Below are positions 17,521-26,089 of a stretch of DNA of 64,000 nt, piece by piece. Origin of the DNA: Bacillus testis (GTDB lineage Bacteria; Bacillota; Bacilli; Bacillales; DSM-1321); contig NZ_LN851186.1 in the NCBI RefSeq assembly GCF_001243895.1, forward strand, positions 1,061,353-1,125,352, written 5' to 3'. Under the pieces are notes generated by a model. It saw nothing but the letters and a program-made list of their open reading frames with translations. It did not search any database and was not told the origin of the DNA. The stretch's first letter is position 1, and each line of letters begins with the position of its first letter. Made by a program: the position numbers and the translations under genes.

Positions 17521-18264
17521 ATGGCACTACTGGAAATTGAAGGTCTATCAGGCGGGTACACCAAAAACCTGGTACTGAATAATGTGAGTTTTAATGTGGA
17601 TAGAGGAGAATTGGTAGGACTGATCGGTTTGAACGGAGCAGGTAAAAGCACAACCATCAAGCATATAATTGGCACAATGGAACCTAAAAAGGGGACCATC
17701 TCCATTAATGGGATGACAGCCGATCAAAATCTGGAGAATTATCGCAAGCAGTTCACCTATGTTCCGGAAATGCCGGTTTTATATGATGAATTAACATTGG
17801 AGGAGCATCTGAAGCTGACAGCCATGGCATATGGATTGCCGGAAGGGGAATATGAAAGCCGCAAGCAAAAGCTGTTGAAAGAATTCAGAATGGAAAAGAG
17901 GCTGAAATGGTTTCCTGCCCATTTTTCCAAAGGGATGAAGCAAAAAGTCATGATTATGTGTGCGTTTCTTATCCAACCATCTTTATACATTGTGGATGAA
18001 CCTTTTGTTGGATTGGATCCCCTTGGCATCCAGTCGCTTCTCAATATGATGGGGGATATGAAGAAAAGCGGGGCTGGGATTTTGATGTCGACACATATTC
18101 TTGCCACTGCCGAACGCTATTGCGACTCTTTTATTATTCTTCATAACGGCCAGATTCGCGCCAAGGGTACGCTTGAGGATCTGCGGAGAGAATTCGCTAT
18201 GCCTCAGGCGACACTGGATGATTTGTATATTGAACTGACGAAAGAAGAAGACAGCCATGAATAG
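17521..18264 (+). CDS. ecsA: ABC transporter ATP-binding protein EcsA
   Basis: 247 residues. Walker A GLNGAGKST (about 38), signature HFSKGMKQKVMI and Walker B LYIVDEPFVGLDP are intact. It pairs with EcsB, which overlaps by eight bases. In B. subtilis Ecs affects protein secretion, competence and site-2 proteolysis by RasP. AAAGGAT precedes the ATG. Confidence 0.95.
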   Translation: MALLEIEGLSGGYTKNLVLNNVSFNVDRGELVGLIGLNGAGKSTTIKHIIGTMEPKKGTISINGMTADQNLENYRKQFTYVPEMPVLYDELTLEEHLKLTAMAYGLPEGEYESRKQKLLKEFRMEKRLKWFPAHFSKGMKQKVMIMCAFLIQPSLYIVDEPFVGLDPLGIQSLLNMMGDMKKSGAGILMSTHILATAERYCDSFIILHNGQIRAKGTLEDLRREFAMPQATLDDLYIELTKEEDSHE

Positions 18265-19480
18265 CAGCGTATTATGGAAAGAACGTTTCGGCATTTTTGT
18301 GCAGGAGTTGCAGAAATATCTGCGCTATATTTTCAATGGCCATTTATTATTTGTGCTGATCATCGGTCTTGGCGGGCTGGCCTACTATTACAGCGAGTGG
18401 GTCAAATCTTTAGACGAGGGCTTCCCGGCTGCCCTGTTGCTCTCCATCATAATAGCTTTTCCATTGACGAATAGCCCTGTTCATACTTTATTGAAGGAAC
18501 CAGACATGTTTTTCTTGCTGCCGGTCGAAACACGGCTTCAGCCTTATTTCAAGAAAAGTATCAACTTTAGCCTGGTATTGCAATCGTACATTCTCCTTTT
18601 GTTCCTTGCTGCGGGCATGCCTATGTATGCCGCCGTGGAAAAAGGAAGTTTTTCAGATTTCTTTTGGATTTTAATCCTGCTGATTGTGGTCAAATACGTC
18701 AATTTGCGCATCAAATGGTCCGTTTTGAAGTTTGAGGAACGATCCACTCATTTGATGGACAGCCTGATCCGCTATTGTATTAACGGTGCTTTGTTGTATG
18801 TAACCTTCTCTAAAGGGAGCCTCCTTTTTATGGCGATTGTCCTTATGATTTTGACGGCAATCTGGCTTTATTACGAAAATGCCGTAAAATCAAAGCGGCT
18901 TCGTTGGGAGCATTTGATTTCCCTGGAGAGTAAAAGGATGATGGCGTTCTATCGGTTTGCCAATTTATTCACCGATGTGCCGAAACTAAAACAGAAACCG
19001 GCACGACGTAAATGGATGGATCCGATTCTGAAAATGGTGTCCTATAAACAAAAAAATGCTTATATGTATTTATACGTCCGCACGTTTGCACGTAGTAGCG
19101 ATTTTTTAGGCTTAGTGGCAAGGTTGACTGTCATCGGCCTTCTTATTGAGCTATCGCTCGACACACTGTTGCCACAGATGATTACAGCTGGCCTTATTGT
19201 TTATTTGACTGGCATTCAATTAATGGCAATCCGCAAACAGCATGAAAATTTGATATGGCACGATTTGTATCCGGTCGCAGAGACGGTAAAGGATGCTTCT
19301 ATCCTAAAGCTTTTGAACGCCGTAATGGCCGTGCAGATTGTTATTTTTGCTGCCATTGGGCTAATCACGAATAGCGCTATTGCTGCAATCGCAATTGTGG
19401 CCGTTTCTTTGGCCGTTGTCTTGCTATTGCAAGGAACCTATCGAAAATTGGTCAAAGTCAGTAAAGCCAAATGGGATTAA
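18257..19480 (+). CDS. ecsB: ABC transporter permease EcsB
   Basis: 407 residues with about eight hydrophobic helices in two blocks (about 25-150 and 175-400) separated by a basic cytoplasmic stretch near 215-280. The ATG overlaps the ecsA end, implying coupled translation. Length and context fit EcsB. No ecsC follows: a terminator and a PAP2 gene take its place. Confidence 0.92.
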   Translation: MNSSVLWKERFGIFVQELQKYLRYIFNGHLLFVLIIGLGGLAYYYSEWVKSLDEGFPAALLLSIIIAFPLTNSPVHTLLKEPDMFFLLPVETRLQPYFKKSINFSLVLQSYILLLFLAAGMPMYAAVEKGSFSDFFWILILLIVVKYVNLRIKWSVLKFEERSTHLMDSLIRYCINGALLYVTFSKGSLLFMAIVLMILTAIWLYYENAVKSKRLRWEHLISLESKRMMAFYRFANLFTDVPKLKQKPARRKWMDPILKMVSYKQKNAYMYLYVRTFARSSDFLGLVARLTVIGLLIELSLDTLLPQMITAGLIVYLTGIQLMAIRKQHENLIWHDLYPVAETVKDASILKLLNAVMAVQIVIFAAIGLITNSAIAAIAIVAVSLAVVLLLQGTYRKLVKVSKAKWD

Positions 19481-19487
19481 ACCGATT

Positions 19488-19519
19488 AAAGGATGTCTAT
19501 AGTGAAGGCATCCTTTTTT
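19488..19519 (+). terminator. Terminator after ecsB
   Basis: AAAGGATG / CATCCTTT stem followed by a run of T. Confidence 0.7.
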
Positions 19520-19632
19520 GGTCGAGATGATTTTTAGTCCGCCTTTTGGGACAAAATGTCATAGTCCGCTATCTTGGTCATATATGTATACAAAGATGTT
19601 CGAATATTACAGGCTGCGGGAGGTGGCTGCTT

Positions 19633-20313
19633 TTGAAGAAAGGTCAAAAAGTCTTGGCTGGCCCGAAAACGTATTGGACAGCAGGTTTCATCCTTGTTTT
19701 GTTTGTCATTTATCTATTTTTTATGTATGGAATCAATGCGGGGCTGGCATTCTCATGGGAAAAACCGATCCAGGCCTATTTTCAAAGCTGGGACCACGGG
19801 AATTGGCATGTATTCTTTGTCTATTGGACAGAATTGGGGTCAACATGGATGACGAGATTGGCAGCCGCCATGCTGGTAATTTGGCTAGTTTGGAAAAAAC
19901 GGGATTTTATCGGAGGGATTGCTTGTGTCGTCCTTGTCTTAGCTAATGAGCAATTGAATCATTTTATGAAAAATCTTGTTGCCCGGGAAAGGCCGATGGT
20001 TGATCCTGCTATCGATGCTTATGGCTATAGCTTTCCGAGTGGACATGCTATGGCTTCGATTGTTACGTACGGAGTTATTGCCTACTTCTTAGCGAAATAT
20101 GCTGATCGTAAACAGCAAAGATGGTTGATTTGGTTAGGCGCCTTGGTGCTGATCGTATCCATCGGTATAAGCAGGGTTGTGCTAAGTGCGCATTTTCCAA
20201 CGGATATTATAGCGGGTTATTGTCTGGGGCTTTCATTTTTGCTTTTGGTGTTGGCAACTTATGATTCTTTCGTTCCACCAAAAGCGGACAATCCGGAGAA
20301 AGAACTTGAATAA
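19633..20313 (+). CDS. PAP2-family membrane phosphatase
   Basis: 226 residues with about six helices. The three PAP2 motifs are present in order: KNLVARERP, FPSGHA and SRVVLSAHFPTD, supplying the lipid-phosphate phosphatase active site at the outer membrane face. Substrates in this family include undecaprenyl pyrophosphate and phosphatidylglycerol phosphate; which applies here is not evident. TTG 19633 was chosen because GGGAGGTGG lies seven bases upstream. Confidence 0.88.
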   Translation: MKKGQKVLAGPKTYWTAGFILVLFVIYLFFMYGINAGLAFSWEKPIQAYFQSWDHGNWHVFFVYWTELGSTWMTRLAAAMLVIWLVWKKRDFIGGIACVVLVLANEQLNHFMKNLVARERPMVDPAIDAYGYSFPSGHAMASIVTYGVIAYFLAKYADRKQQRWLIWLGALVLIVSIGISRVVLSAHFPTDIIAGYCLGLSFLLLVLATYDSFVPPKADNPEKELE

Positions 20314-20329
20314 GGCCATTTGCCAATAT

Positions 20330-20370
20330 AGGAAAGGCGTGCTGCGAATCGCTGCACGCCTTTCCTATTT
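20330..20370. terminator. Bidirectional terminator
   Basis: AGGAAAGGCGTGC / GCACGCCTTTCCT stem between the convergent PAP2 and yhfA genes. Confidence 0.85.
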
Positions 20371-20379
20371 GTTTAATTA

Positions 20380-21768
20380 TTATAAGAGGAACATGGCAAC
20401 GATTGTGGTGATAGCCAAACCAATACAAACGGGAATAAGGTTTCGCCTGGCTAATTCAAACGGATCTACATTACAAATCGCAGCTGCCGGTATAAGTGCC
20501 CAGGGGATGATTGTGCCGCCGCCCACCCAGATGGCTGCAATCTGGCCCAGGGCGGTCAAGGTAGCAACTCCTGAAGAGAGGGTGTGGGCAAATAAGTGAG
20601 CAACTGAACCTGCAAGAGAAATGCCGGAGAATCCGGAACCGTCCAACCCAGTAATAGCGCCGACGACTGTCAGTGTCCCGGCTGCAATACCTTTATTTAA
20701 TGGCACGGCATCTGCCAACGCTTGCCCTAAGTCATTCACAATTCCTTGTGAACCATTCGGAAGAACGTCGCCGATCATTTTCACAAATCCCGCATCCCCC
20801 AAATAAAAGAATGCGGCAATAGGGATGACCGGGCCGAATACTTTAAATCCAAACTGGAAGCCATCAATAAAGTAAGAAGTTATTTTTTCAAGGCCGTTGG
20901 ATTTATGGGCGAACATGGTCAAGGCAAGCAGAATAAAAATGGCTGTTCCGCCGACAATAGCTGTGGCTTCCCCTCCCTGCAGCCCCAACGTAAACATGGC
21001 GATTATATCGAGGATGAACAATAAAGGAATGAGGATAGCGAAAATCCTTTTTTGTAACGTAGAAAGCAATAATTGTTTTTCGGGTTGAGGTGGGATGGGT
21101 TTTAAAGAAGAGGTAGATAGTTTGTTTGCGGCCATGTCACGTTTCAGCATCCAAAAGGCAATAATGGTCGTTACAGCACCCATAATAATGACTAGTGGTA
21201 TGCTCGCTGATATAACATCGCTGGCAGGGATTCCTGCCGCATCTCCGGTGATTTTAGGGGCCGCCTGAATGACGAAGTCGCCTGAGAGGGCAATCCCGTG
21301 CCCAAATAAGTTCATCGCCATAGCTGCCCCTATTGCGGGAAGGCCAACTCTTAGCGCAGCGGGGAGGAGCACTGCTCCCAAAAGGGCGACTGCGGGTGAT
21401 GGCCAGAAAAACCAGGAAGTGACCATCATGACAAGACCGATTGTCCAAAAGGCTAGAGCAGGGGTTTTCATCACGCGTGTGAATGGCCTAGCCATCACAT
21501 CATTAATACCCGTATCGCTGAGAACCTTGCCCATGGAAACAATGATTGAAATGATCAGAATGGTAGGTAGAAGCTCGGAAATGGCGTAAACAAAACTATT
21601 GAATACGCCGCTTATGCTGCCTGCAAAGCTGTGCGTCGAAACAAATGCGATGGCGAACAGGCCGATTATACAAATGAGGGTGGTATCTTTCCTCATTACC
21701 ATGAACCCGATTATTCCCAGGATGAAAATCACGTAAAGCCAATGGATGAGAGACAATTCAACGCCCAA
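20380..21768 (-). CDS. yhfA: YhfA-like multi-spanning permease
   Basis: 462 residues, about 11-12 helices, of the ion-transporter/dicarboxylate-permease type by overall character (glycine-rich re-entrant segments such as GAITGLDGSGFSG). Length and place next to hmoB and hemE match B. subtilis YhfA, whose substrate is unknown. The TTG start at 21768 follows AAGGAGG by seven bases; the upstream ATG at 21804 precedes the ribosome site. Confidence 0.75.
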   Translation of the reverse strand: MGVELSLIHWLYVIFILGIIGFMVMRKDTTLICIIGLFAIAFVSTHSFAGSISGVFNSFVYAISELLPTILIISIIVSMGKVLSDTGINDVMARPFTRVMKTPALAFWTIGLVMMVTSWFFWPSPAVALLGAVLLPAALRVGLPAIGAAMAMNLFGHGIALSGDFVIQAAPKITGDAAGIPASDVISASIPLVIIMGAVTTIIAFWMLKRDMAANKLSTSSLKPIPPQPEKQLLLSTLQKRIFAILIPLLFILDIIAMFTLGLQGGEATAIVGGTAIFILLALTMFAHKSNGLEKITSYFIDGFQFGFKVFGPVIPIAAFFYLGDAGFVKMIGDVLPNGSQGIVNDLGQALADAVPLNKGIAAGTLTVVGAITGLDGSGFSGISLAGSVAHLFAHTLSSGVATLTALGQIAAIWVGGGTIIPWALIPAAAICNVDPFELARRNLIPVCIGLAITTIVAMFLL

Positions 21769-21865
21769 AAAAATTCCTCCTTCTATCTGTGCAGGCATAG
21801 GCATTTTCCTAAAATGCTTACTACAGAATATGAAAGAGGGCGCATATGGTGATGCAGCTCTGGGA

Positions 21866-22375
21866 TTATTGTTTTTCAGTCAAAACATAATACTTATTCA
21901 ATATGGCTCTGCCTGAAAATAAACTTTGGGGATTGACGAGCAAGCTTTTCTCTTTAGGATCTTCAACTCCAAGGAATTCTTTCGTTGACTGCCAATCGTT
22001 GAAGGCGCTTTCTTCAGTCCATTGTGTTAGAATAATATAGGTTTCAGACTTGATAGGACGGAGAATTCGGCTGGCGACAAAACCGGGCTGGCGTGAGGCT
22101 TTCAATTCATTGGACTTGCTTGTATGCTCGAATGTTGTACGGTCTTCTTCTGTTACTGGGACACTGTTCATGGCTATGAAGCCATTTTGGCGAAGTTCCC
22201 CGATTGATTCAACCACTTCATATTTGCGCGGTTCTTTAAAAATGCTTTTTCCTTCCGTTTCCTGGATGAGCAATGCTGAAGGGCCGCCTTGAAGCATAAT
22301 AAGGTTCAAATCAGGATGTTTCTTTTTCATGGTGTCCAAGAAATCATAGGTACCGGACGTAATATACATATTCAT
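21866..22375 (-). CDS. hmoB: Heme-degrading monooxygenase HmoB (YhgC)
   Basis: 169 residues with a C-terminal antibiotic-biosynthesis-monooxygenase (ABM) ferredoxin-like half (about 65-165, FIAMNSVPVTEEDRTTFEH ... ILTQWTEESAFNDWQSTKEF). Length and context match B. subtilis HmoB, which opens haem to release iron. GGAGGAG lies seven bases before the ATG. It is divergent from hemE, so haem breakdown and synthesis genes share the 283-base interval. Confidence 0.88.
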   Translation of the reverse strand: MNMYITSGTYDFLDTMKKKHPDLNLIMLQGGPSALLIQETEGKSIFKEPRKYEVVESIGELRQNGFIAMNSVPVTEEDRTTFEHTSKSNELKASRQPGFVASRILRPIKSETYIILTQWTEESAFNDWQSTKEFLGVEDPKEKSLLVNPQSLFSGRAILNKYYVLTEKQ

Positions 22376-22537
22376 TTTCGTTCTCCTCCATCATCATATA
22401 ATCCTTGCTTATGTTTGAATAGTGTAACTAAAAAGAAAAACGACTATTTTTCGACAATTACTTCAGTTATCTATACATTGCTAGTAGAAAAGGATATATT
22501 GTTTTATATTTACATATTACCCTTTCGTGGATATAGC

Positions 22538-22618
22538 ATGCAAAAATCGAATGAAATCTATAAAATAAACGATTGTTGCGGGTGTTCCGCATGGTGATGC
22601 ACAACCGCAACAATGTCA
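22538..22618 (+). other. hemE leader: 19-codon frame over a strong hairpin
   Basis: A short frame from ATG 22538 ends KINDCCGCSAW at 22597, with no clear ribosome binding site. Its end coincides with a strong hairpin, GTTGCGG at 22575-22581 pairing with CCGCAAC at 22605-22611, with an inner GCAT/ATGC step. It lies 40 bases upstream of hemE. It could be a leader peptide, a regulatory hairpin or chance. Confidence 0.35.
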
Positions 22619-22658
22619 GTTTCAGATATACAAATGGGATACAAAGGGAGATGACTAA

Positions 22659-23693
22659 ATGACTTCAACATTCAACGATACATTGTTAAAAGCGGCAAAA
22701 GGAGAAAAGACAGATTATGTTCCAGTCTGGTATATGCGCCAGGCCGGAAGATCGCAGCCCGAATACCGCAAGATAAAAGAAAAATATTCTTTGTTTGAAA
22801 TAACCCATCAGCCCGAACTGTGCGCTTATGTGACCCGGCTTCCGGTCGAAAATTATGGGGTGGATGCAGCCATCCTCTATAAAGATATTATGTCGCCGCT
22901 GCCAGCCATTGGTGTCGAGGTGGAAATCAAGTCTGGGATCGGGCCAGTTATATCAAACCCGATCCGTTCACTGAAAGATGTTGAAAATCTCGGAGAAATC
23001 AACCCTGAGGAAGATGTGCCTTATGTACTGGATACGATTAGCCTGTTGACGAAGGAACAGTTAAATGTCCCATTAATCGGTTTTTCCGGTGCGCCGTTTA
23101 CACTTGCTTCCTATATGATCGAAGGCGGCCCATCCAAAAACTATAATAAAACGAAAGCTTTTATGTATGCAGAACCTAAAGCGTGGTTTTCATTGATGGA
23201 TAAGCTGGCTGAAATGGTGGTTACATATGTGAAATCACAGATTAAAGCTGGAGCCACAGCCATCCAGATATTCGACTCTTGGGTAGGGGCACTGAATGTC
23301 GAGGACTACCGTGTATTTATTAAGCCGGTCATGCAGCGTATTTTCAGCAGCCTTCGCGAAGAGCAGGTCCCATTGATTATGTTTGGCGTCGGCGCTAGCC
23401 ATCTGGCAATGGAATGGAATGATTTACCACTGGATGTTGTCGGGCTGGATTGGAGGCTTCCAATCAGCCAGGCCAGGGAAATGGGCATCCATAAGACCGT
23501 TCAGGGCAATTTAGACCCGGCAATTCTTCTCGCTCCTTGGGACGTCATAGAAGAACGGACAAAGGCTATTTTGGATCAGGGAATGAAGGATCCGGGTTAT
23601 ATTTTTAACCTTGGCCATGGAGTATTTCCGGAAGTTAATCCCGATACACTTAAGCGATTAACAGATCTTATTCATTCGTATTCAGCTAAATAA
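22659..23693 (+). CDS. hemE: Uroporphyrinogen decarboxylase
   Basis: 344 residues. Signatures [16 protein letters not shown] near residue 23 and a later [17 protein letters not shown] identify HemE, which decarboxylates uroporphyrinogen III to coproporphyrinogen III. AGGGAGATG precedes the ATG. hemH follows after an unusual 342-base gap. Confidence 0.97.
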   Translation: MTSTFNDTLLKAAKGEKTDYVPVWYMRQAGRSQPEYRKIKEKYSLFEITHQPELCAYVTRLPVENYGVDAAILYKDIMSPLPAIGVEVEIKSGIGPVISNPIRSLKDVENLGEINPEEDVPYVLDTISLLTKEQLNVPLIGFSGAPFTLASYMIEGGPSKNYNKTKAFMYAEPKAWFSLMDKLAEMVVTYVKSQIKAGATAIQIFDSWVGALNVEDYRVFIKPVMQRIFSSLREEQVPLIMFGVGASHLAMEWNDLPLDVVGLDWRLPISQAREMGIHKTVQGNLDPAILLAPWDVIEERTKAILDQGMKDPGYIFNLGHGVFPEVNPDTLKRLTDLIHSYSAK

Positions 23694-23701
23694 AGAGAAA
23701 C

Positions 23702-23741
23702 GATGATTGGTGGGAGTGTTTATTCATTTTCACCGATCATT
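23702..23741 (+). other. Hairpin after hemE
   Basis: ATGATTGGTG pairs with CACCGATCAT, without a T-run. The rest of the 23694-24035 gap holds an unexplained minus-strand frame (23784-24011) described in the findings. Confidence 0.4.
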
Positions 23742-24035
23742 AGTGAATCAACCCAAGTTCTTATGATCGTCCGATCTCCATGCTTACATTTCTTCACTTT
23801 CACTTCCGTGGAATGTAATCTTAGGGCCGGTAAGAACGGGATAAAGAAGATGCCGTGGCGCATTTGAGCTTAATAATTGAACGGAAGGGACACAGTAAGG
23901 CACAATTGATTTATAGGGGTCTGTTATTCGTTTGATTGCTTCTAAATAGCGGATCTTGGGTTCTTGCCCGGCTAAAGCCAAGCTAGTGCCCAGGAGGCGG
24001 ACACAGACCAAGTCGATGGTAAAGGTGGATGTAGG

Positions 24036-24968
24036 ATGAAAAAAAAGATGGGCTTACTTGTGATGGCATATGGAACCCCGTATAAAGAAGAAGATATAGA
24101 GCGTTATTATACTGATATTAGACACGGCAGAAAGCCGACACCCGAAATGCTGGAGGATTTGCAGCGGAGATATAAAGCAATAGGCGGAATCTCCCCGCTT
24201 GCAGTTATAACAGAGGCTCAGGCGAAAGGGCTTGAGGAGCATCTAAATGCCGTTCAAGATGAAGTGGAATTCAAGGCATACCTAGGTTTGAAACATATTG
24301 AGCCGTTCATCGAAGATGCAGTGGACCAAATGAAAGCGGATGGGATTGAGCAAGCTGTCAGCATCGTCCTTGCCCCGCATTTCTCAACGTTCAGTGTAAA
24401 ATCATATAATGGACGGGCATTGGCTCAATCCGAAAAAATCGGCGGGCCGAAAATCACTTGTGTGGAAAGCTGGTATGACGAACCAAAATTTATACAGTAT
24501 TGGGTAGATCGGATGAATGAAACAGTCGATAGCATGACGGACGAAGAGAAAGAGAACTATGTCCTCATAATATCAGCCCATAGCCTTCCTGAAAAAATCT
24601 TGTTACAAAACGATCCTTATCCGGATCAATTACGTGAAACGGCTGAAATGATTGTCAAAGGGGCAGGAGTGAAAAACTGGGCCTTAGGTTGGCAAAGCGC
24701 CGGTAATACTCCAGACCCATGGTTAGGGCCGGATGTTCAGGATCTGACGCGGGAATTATACGAAAAAAACCATTATCAGGCATTTGTCTATATCCCAGTC
24801 GGATTTGTGGCAGAGCATCTGGAGGTCCTCTATGATAATGATTACGAATGTAAGGTGATCACAGAGGAGTTGGGCGTTTCTTACTACCGCCCAAAAATGC
24901 CTAATAGCCAGCCCCAGTTTATAGATGCTGTATCTGATGTTATCCTCAAAAAACTAAATATGAAATAA
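24036..24968 (+). CDS. hemH: Ferrochelatase (coproporphyrin ferrochelatase type)
   Basis: 310 residues. The catalytic His182 (ISAHSLPEK) and Glu263 ([13 protein letters not shown]) match the metal site of Firmicute ferrochelatases, which put iron into coproporphyrin III. AAGGTGG lies eight bases before the ATG. A terminator follows at once, so no hemY is co-transcribed. Confidence 0.96.
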   Translation: MKKKMGLLVMAYGTPYKEEDIERYYTDIRHGRKPTPEMLEDLQRRYKAIGGISPLAVITEAQAKGLEEHLNAVQDEVEFKAYLGLKHIEPFIEDAVDQMKADGIEQAVSIVLAPHFSTFSVKSYNGRALAQSEKIGGPKITCVESWYDEPKFIQYWVDRMNETVDSMTDEEKENYVLIISAHSLPEKILLQNDPYPDQLRETAEMIVKGAGVKNWALGWQSAGNTPDPWLGPDVQDLTRELYEKNHYQAFVYIPVGFVAEHLEVLYDNDYECKVITEELGVSYYRPKMPNSQPQFIDAVSDVILKKLNMK

Positions 24969-24982
24969 AATTAAAAACAGAT

Positions 24983-25024
24983 CAAGAAGCTATTCCTGAC
25001 CAGTCAAGGGATAGCTTCTTGTTC
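24983..25024 (+). terminator. Terminator after hemH
   Basis: CAAGAAGCTATTCC / GGGATAGCTTCTTG stem followed by a T-rich tail. Confidence 0.75.
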
Positions 25025-25060
25025 ATTTCATTTGATTTTTTAAGAAAGAAGGAACATAAA

Positions 25061-25213
25061 TTGTTGGTTAATGGACATCATGAGAATGGGACACCTAAGA
25101 AAAAAAGAGCCATATGGCATCGTATCGCCGAAGAAATTGGCACTGTTTTGCTGTATCTGATCGGTTTTTCATTGGTTATTGCAGCCGTATATTTTATATT
25201 TGTGTGGCTATAA
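25061..25213 (+). CDS. Small single-helix membrane protein
   Basis: About 50 residues from TTG 25061 (or 25064), with AAAGAAGGA seven bases upstream. A basic, polar head (HHENGTPKKKRAIWHRIAEE) precedes one C-terminal helix GTVLLYLIGFSLVIAAVYFIF. Not recognised. It lies between the hemH terminator and the yhgD promoter. Confidence 0.5.
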   Translation: MLVNGHHENGTPKKKRAIWHRIAEEIGTVLLYLIGFSLVIAAVYFIFVWL

Positions 25214-25218
25214 TCATC

Positions 25219-25247
25219 TTGCAATTAAATAAGGGCTGTGATATAGT
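25219..25247 (+). promoter_or_regulatory. SigA-type promoter of yhgD
   Basis: TTGCAA at 25219-25224 and TATAGT at 25242-25247 are separated by 17 bases; the putative operator starts 15 bases downstream. Confidence 0.65.
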
Positions 25248-25261
25248 ACTTTTTGTACTTT

Positions 25262-25286
25262 GTGACCGGATTCGTCAATCGGTCAC
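25262..25286. promoter_or_regulatory. Palindromic operator at the yhgD promoter
   Basis: Arms GTGACCG and CGGTCAC with an inner ATT/AAT, 25 bases overall, placed at the transcription start region. A same-length palindrome (ATGACTAA ... TTGGTCAT) lies at 25919-25943 after yhgD. A second small palindrome AGTAC-TTTTT-GTACT is at 25246-25260. TetR regulators usually bind such sites at their own promoters, so YhgD is the likely ligand. Confidence 0.65.
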
Positions 25287-25320
25287 ACACGTGATACTAC
25301 ATATATGTTGAGGTGATGAA

Positions 25321-25890
25321 ATGGCTATTGATCGCAAACAGCTGATTCTGGCTGCTGCCACAAAATCTTTTACCTTATTTGGATACAAAGCGACAACAAT
25401 GGAGCAGGTGGCAAAACTTGCGAACGTCGGAAAAGGTACGATTTATAACTTCTTCACGAATAAAGAGCAGCTTTTTAAGGAAATCGTCCAATCATTGATT
25501 CAAGAGATCAAGCAAACGGCAGAAGAAAGCATGGACCCAGACCACAGCTTCCAGGAAAATGTTCAGGCAGCGTTGAATGAAATTTTGGAATTCCGGACAA
25601 AGCATCAGTTTATGATGAAGCTCCTTGAAGAAGAAAAAGAAATCGGAACCCCTGCAGTGGCAGAGATGGTGAATGAGATTGAACAAGCGATTGTGGCTTA
25701 CATCAAAGAAAAAGTAATCGACGCCAATCAAGAGGGCCTGGAAATAAGTAATCCAGAACTTGCAGCCTTCCTTATGTATAAAACGTACAAAACATTAATA
25801 TTTGATTGGGAAAAACATCACAAACCGTTACAGAAAGAAGAAATAGCGACATTATTCCAGAATTTTGTCGAGAAAGGGTTACTGATTTAG
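25321..25890 (+). CDS. yhgD: TetR-family regulator YhgD
   Basis: 189 residues. The N-terminal helix-turn-helix (ATTMEQVAKLANVGKGTIYN, about 27-46) is a typical TetR DNA-binding region; the C-terminal helical half is the ligand and dimer domain. GAGGTGATGAA precedes the ATG. The gene lies just upstream of yhgE, and matching palindromes flank it, so repression of itself and yhgE is inferred. Confidence 0.88.
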   Translation: MAIDRKQLILAAATKSFTLFGYKATTMEQVAKLANVGKGTIYNFFTNKEQLFKEIVQSLIQEIKQTAEESMDPDHSFQENVQAALNEILEFRTKHQFMMKLLEEEKEIGTPAVAEMVNEIEQAIVAYIKEKVIDANQEGLEISNPELAAFLMYKTYKTLIFDWEKHHKPLQKEEIATLFQNFVEKGLLI

Positions 25891-25918
25891 TCTAGTAATC
25901 CTCATTTTTTACTTTTAT

Positions 25919-25943
25919 ATGACTAAATGAATATATTGGTCAT
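25919..25943. promoter_or_regulatory. Palindromic operator between yhgD and yhgE
   Basis: Arms ATGACTAA and TTGGTCAT, 25 bases overall, same half-site spacing as the 25262-25286 palindrome (shared TGAC...AT...GGTCA core). Likely YhgD operator for yhgE. Confidence 0.55.
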
Positions 25944-25978
25944 ATTTCCAAAGTAAGAAAAATAAAAAAGAAAAGACC

Positions 25979-26038
25979 CTTACAACTATTTAAAATTTAT
26001 GTGTGCTCATATAAACATGTTGTAAGAGGCGTTTTTTT
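25979..26038 (+). terminator. Possible terminator/attenuator before yhgE
   Basis: CTTACAAC at 25979-25986 pairs with GTTGTAAG at 26019-26026, with a long loop, and is followed by GGCGTTTTTTT. Confidence 0.4.
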
Positions 26039-26089
26039 GGAATGAAATGACCGATTTTTCAAATGGATCATAATTTTAGGAGGAATAAA

